DNA of 64,000 nt. Source: Varroa destructor. Taxonomy: Eukaryota > Arthropoda > Arachnida > Mesostigmata > Varroidae. The stretch is from positions 25,242,757 through 25,306,756 of the forward strand of contig NW_019211458.1 in assembly GCF_002443255.2 (NCBI RefSeq). The letters run 5' to 3'. Positions 60,691 through 64,000 of the stretch are shown here, piece by piece; the stretch's first letter is position 1, and each line of letters opens with the position of its first letter. Under the pieces are notes generated by a model. The model was not told the origin of the DNA and searched no databases. It saw only the letters and a program-made list of their open reading frames with translations. Position numbers and translations under genes: made by a program.

Positions 60691-60719
60691 GTACGTAACA
60701 CCTTCAAATAGGGTTTATT

Positions 60720-63300
60720 CTTTTGTGAGAACGTATCGATAAACAGCCATGTATAAAGATGCTTGGTTTTGAAATGAAATGTAGCATTTTCTTAAGGGAA
60801 GACTGCACCTGAGTGGTTATGGCTGTTTATCAGCCTCGGCAATATTACGGCCTACGATGGGTCGCTGCCCTGCCGTTAATAAAACTACCAGCTGCCAGTT
60901 AATTGACCTTTTTCTATTTGGTAATAATAGCCAGTGATGCAATAGTTAAGATATTTTCCTCTATCTAATTTCGGCATTGGAAGAAGTAGAAAAAGTCATC
61001 ATACGTCTGATTACGTCAATCGGAAACCCGCTGTCTGAAGACATTAATAGCAGAACACTGATGAGCACTGAAGCACAGATGTACAAAGTATGATACTCAA
61101 ATAGTAAGCGAGGGCTGCAAAGTTTTAGAAAATTAAAGAAGACGAAATTATTCATCGCTGTTTTGATAGCTCAGCACAGTATCCATTATCAAGTTATAAT
61201 ACATAAATAGATACTGGGCAATTTGGGGGTTACTTATAATGATCGTTGAAGAGTCTTCTAGTGAGTCGAAGAGAGATGAAGGCAAATAGACGAGGAGCAT
61301 TAATAAGACATTTGTATTAGAGCTGCTTAAGGCCACCCTATTTTTCACTCAGGCCAAACTCGTATATGCAAACACACGTGACGGAATCGTCACAAACATT
61401 GACATAAGGCGAGTCGTTACATTGTACCTAGCACTGCGCATCTATAGCACGAGGCAAAGGTCGCCGTACGATTACATTTCTGTCCGAGTTCCTATGCTAA
61501 TTTTTTGACCAGGCTTCATTAGCAAAGATGCAGACAAACCTGCTATAAGGCATAACCCATGAGACTGATTAGTTAAATGAATGATCTTTTTAGGCCTGTT
61601 AGACTATGACTTTCCTCGGATACGACACCGGTGAGAGGAACAGTCAAATAACTATGGCGAAAACAAAGACACCACTTATCGTGTAGATAAGGCTGCTCGA
61701 ATATATTAGTTAGCTATGTTTGTAGTGTAATTTAGGCCGTTGGCCAAATTTAATTCAGAAATTAGTAGCTTTTTGTCAGCCAAAGCCGTCGAAATCGTTT
61801 TGCGGCCAAAACACTAGAGATAAATGACGAATATATTTTTCAATGGCCTCAAAAGGGCTTTAAAACAGCTCGGCTTAATCGGTTCTACTTGAATTGTTGC
61901 ACCTTCAGTGAGTAAAAAGAATGGTTGGTTTAGCAGTGCATCAAGAGTCAAACGTTGTTATGAAGTGTAGCAGGTTATACGAAGTTTAGCCTACTTGCTT
62001 CACAATCTATGGAAGCAATATACTTACACAAAGTCTTCATTATGTCCCAGCTCGCAGATCTTCTTCGCCTTGACCCTTCTAGTTGCCCTAGTTTGGCCTG
62101 AAACGGACCTTTCTTAGCGACACATCTTCTACTACTATAGCTTTATGTGCAAGATAATTTTTGCGTAGTTTGTTCCGATCAATCTATCCGTTTAGATCTT
62201 ACTAGTGTTTTTTTAAAACTTACCCTTACCTATGCTGATAAACCAGTGAAGTAGATAACCTATTTCTTTGCGATCTAACTAGGGCGTTCTGCATAGCTAG
62301 AGAAATTATATGAACACAAATCCGAATTTCCCTTTTCAGTGGTAAACGCGTGGCTTGAATCGGCAACAAAATTTGCCGTTCTGCTTGTTTCCTCTATTCT
62401 ATAGTTTAACATTTCTGAAATGTGGCCTCGCCATGGGTCCAAACATAGCGGTAACTCTGGTTGTCCAAATGAGTATTATCTATTTGAAGCTTCCATGAGC
62501 TTTGGAGCTCAAGCTTCAAGAAATTAATATTTTGTATAAAGCAAATGGCAACTTTGTTTTCGGAAACCCAAGCAAGCTAACCGTTTTGTATAAATGATGT
62601 TTTTTAGTCGCAGCTGCTAGTTAGACTGCACTACAGTTTGTACACGGTTTAATGACACGAGCCAGACTATTTCACCGCGTTGCCTACTTAGGTCGTATGC
62701 GACTTTCCGTATATTTCCCTTGAGATTCAAGCAACGGTTTGATCAGCTGATTTTTTTTTGAGTCAGCTGTGACCCATTTGAACGATCACGGGCTCCACTT
62801 TGAGGATGGACTATCTTTGTATTGATTCGTTTACATGTGCGAGAAGCGTGCTGAGGAGACGTTATCCATAGCAAGCTAATGACACTGCTAGAGCTTCACA
62901 AATATACATACGCACACCGCAGTGAAACCCACCAGTTTAAAATATGTAAATCCCTGCTAAATTTAAATACACGATATTCAAACGCACTACCCGCCATTAA
63001 CTAGAAGTGGAGGAAAATCGCATGTTACAACAATGACCGGGTTTTCTATTACCGCTCTAATCACTTCTACTCCTGTACATGCTGAATCCTTTATGCCTAT
63101 TAATCCCGAAATCCGTTGCATAAAACGAGTATAAGTCAGCTCTTTGTTTGCGACCTGCGTGGACGGGGCATCGCAGACCGACAAGGGTAGCTCGCTAGCG
63201 AAAATTTAAGCCAGCTAACATACTACAGAAACCAATTAGCACACTTAATTAATATACGGATAGAATGCATACGAAAGCAGGACGCAACGCCCTTATGATA
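60720..63300. other. Stretch without a supported gene
   Basis: AT-rich DNA with only short frames on either strand and no strong splice-site pairs noticed. Confidence 0.4.
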
Positions 63301-63337
63301 TGTATGACGGCCAATGGTGCAGCTGTGTTTGTTGCAG

Positions 63338-63595
63338 ACCGATATTATAGTCCTTTCGGTCCCGGTAGCTACTATGGTGGACCAGTCAGGCTCGCCCCAA
63401 CGTTATTATGATTATTACCATGCTCTGACTGGTCACTTGCAAGTTGTTGCTTGCCCCCACTACAAATGCGTCTGTCTAGCAAACAAACTCAAAGAATGGC
63501 ATCAGGACGTTGGATGCTGGGGCTGCAAGACTTTTCGAAGAGAAATGCGGAGACCGCTAAATGAGCAACTGGTTGGGCTACTGCTCCGTATGTGA
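63338..63595 (+). CDS. Possible last exon, Cys-rich product
   Basis: The acceptor gcagctgtgtttgttgcag is followed in phase 0 by 85 open codons to TGA. The centre holds six Cys arranged as CPHYKCVCL followed by DVGCWGCKTF, plus Tyr- and Trp-rich segments. That fits a secreted or metal-binding fold, but no family is recognised. A competing frame from ATG 63304 to TGA 63411 encodes a Tyr/Gly/Pro-rich peptide with YYSPFGPGSYYGGPVR, typical in style of structural secreted proteins. The two overlap and at most one is likely to be expressed. No AATAAA was seen in the remaining 400 bases. Confidence 0.33.
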   Translation, partial: TDIIVLSVPVATMVDQSGSPQRYYDYYHALTGHLQVVACPHYKCVCLANKLKEWHQDVGCWGCKTFRREMRRPLNEQLVGLLLRM

Positions 63596-64000
63596 GTGAG
63601 TCAGTGCGCACGGCTATCGCAAAGAAATATAACGGTGGGGGAAACAAGGTCACCCGCGCGTCGTGCTCATCAACATTCACGCACTAAAACGTTCGGGATT
63701 TTTCCTGAAGCCTCAAACGCATGTCCATGCAATGCTCTTTATATTGTGAGTCACACAGGATTTTAGTGTGTATTCGAGGATACGGTAATGCGTAGTGCAT
63801 TGCAACCGACCACGAGCCCACGATTGTGTGATCGTTTTCTAACAGCAATGCCGTAGTTTATCAGAACTATTATCTTCATTAACCGCTTGTAGCGTATTGA
63901 TAGACTGTGCTGAATCAAATCTACATGCAATGACAAACCCACATACACCTAATTTATGAACAACAACGGTGTGGAAGTAGTAAGTCTTCGACTAATAGTA

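Noticed and set aside
1..64000. A complete novel system such as a defence island, gene cluster or mobile element
   Set aside because: No linked set of recognisable genes, repeats or enzyme motifs supports one. The signals found are isolated exons and small DNA structures.

Overview
This window reads as eukaryotic nuclear DNA. It is AT-rich (about 40% GC by eye) and has no dense run of long open frames. The longest uninterrupted frame is only 165 codons. Many splice-site-like junctions flank short open segments, and AATAAA signals follow two of the candidate last exons. The landscape is long introns or intergenic DNA with TA-dinucleotide arrays, short G runs and small perfect inverted repeats. 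Short exons separated by kilobases fit an arthropod-type genome, possibly a mite or insect, but nothing here fixes the species. I recognised no rRNA, tRNA, CRISPR array, or transposase or reverse-transcriptase frame.

Every coding call rests on splice signals, open frame, phase and protein-like composition, because no homology search was possible. Pseudo-exons are common in DNA like this, and several segments are open in two frames at once, so confidences are kept low to moderate.

Layout. 0-7.6 kb: no convincing gene; a perfect hairpin (2.3 kb) and a pyrimidine-rich block with a 57-base duplication (4.8 kb). 7.6-16.3 kb: the most gene-like stretch on the + strand. It has two possible start exons (7605 and 8327, the latter with a signal peptide), a small Cys-containing exon (9713), two phase-matched internal exons (12727 and 13823), and a last exon with a membrane segment followed by AATAAA (15930-16271). 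17.4-22.4 kb: a second phase-compatible + strand exon pair. 26.6 kb: a 64-codon candidate exon on the - strand. 28.8 kb: a short possible last exon. 29-36.5 kb: gene-poor.

36.5-55.2 kb: a possible - strand gene, with exon candidates at 55.1, 43.4 and 36.6 kb that are phase-compatible and end in a poly(A) signal. This span also contains the best single-exon gene, a 165-residue protein with a membrane hairpin at 40.9 kb on the + strand. At 44-52.7 kb there are scattered + and - candidates, several of them membrane-protein-like. 55-64 kb is again sparse. It has a small secreted or anchored protein candidate (56.8 kb), a 42-base exon with strong splice sites (60.6 kb), and a Cys-rich possible last exon (63.3 kb).

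No pathway or system linking these genes can be claimed. The products are unrecognised, and the value of the window lies in testable gene models and a few unusual DNA structures.
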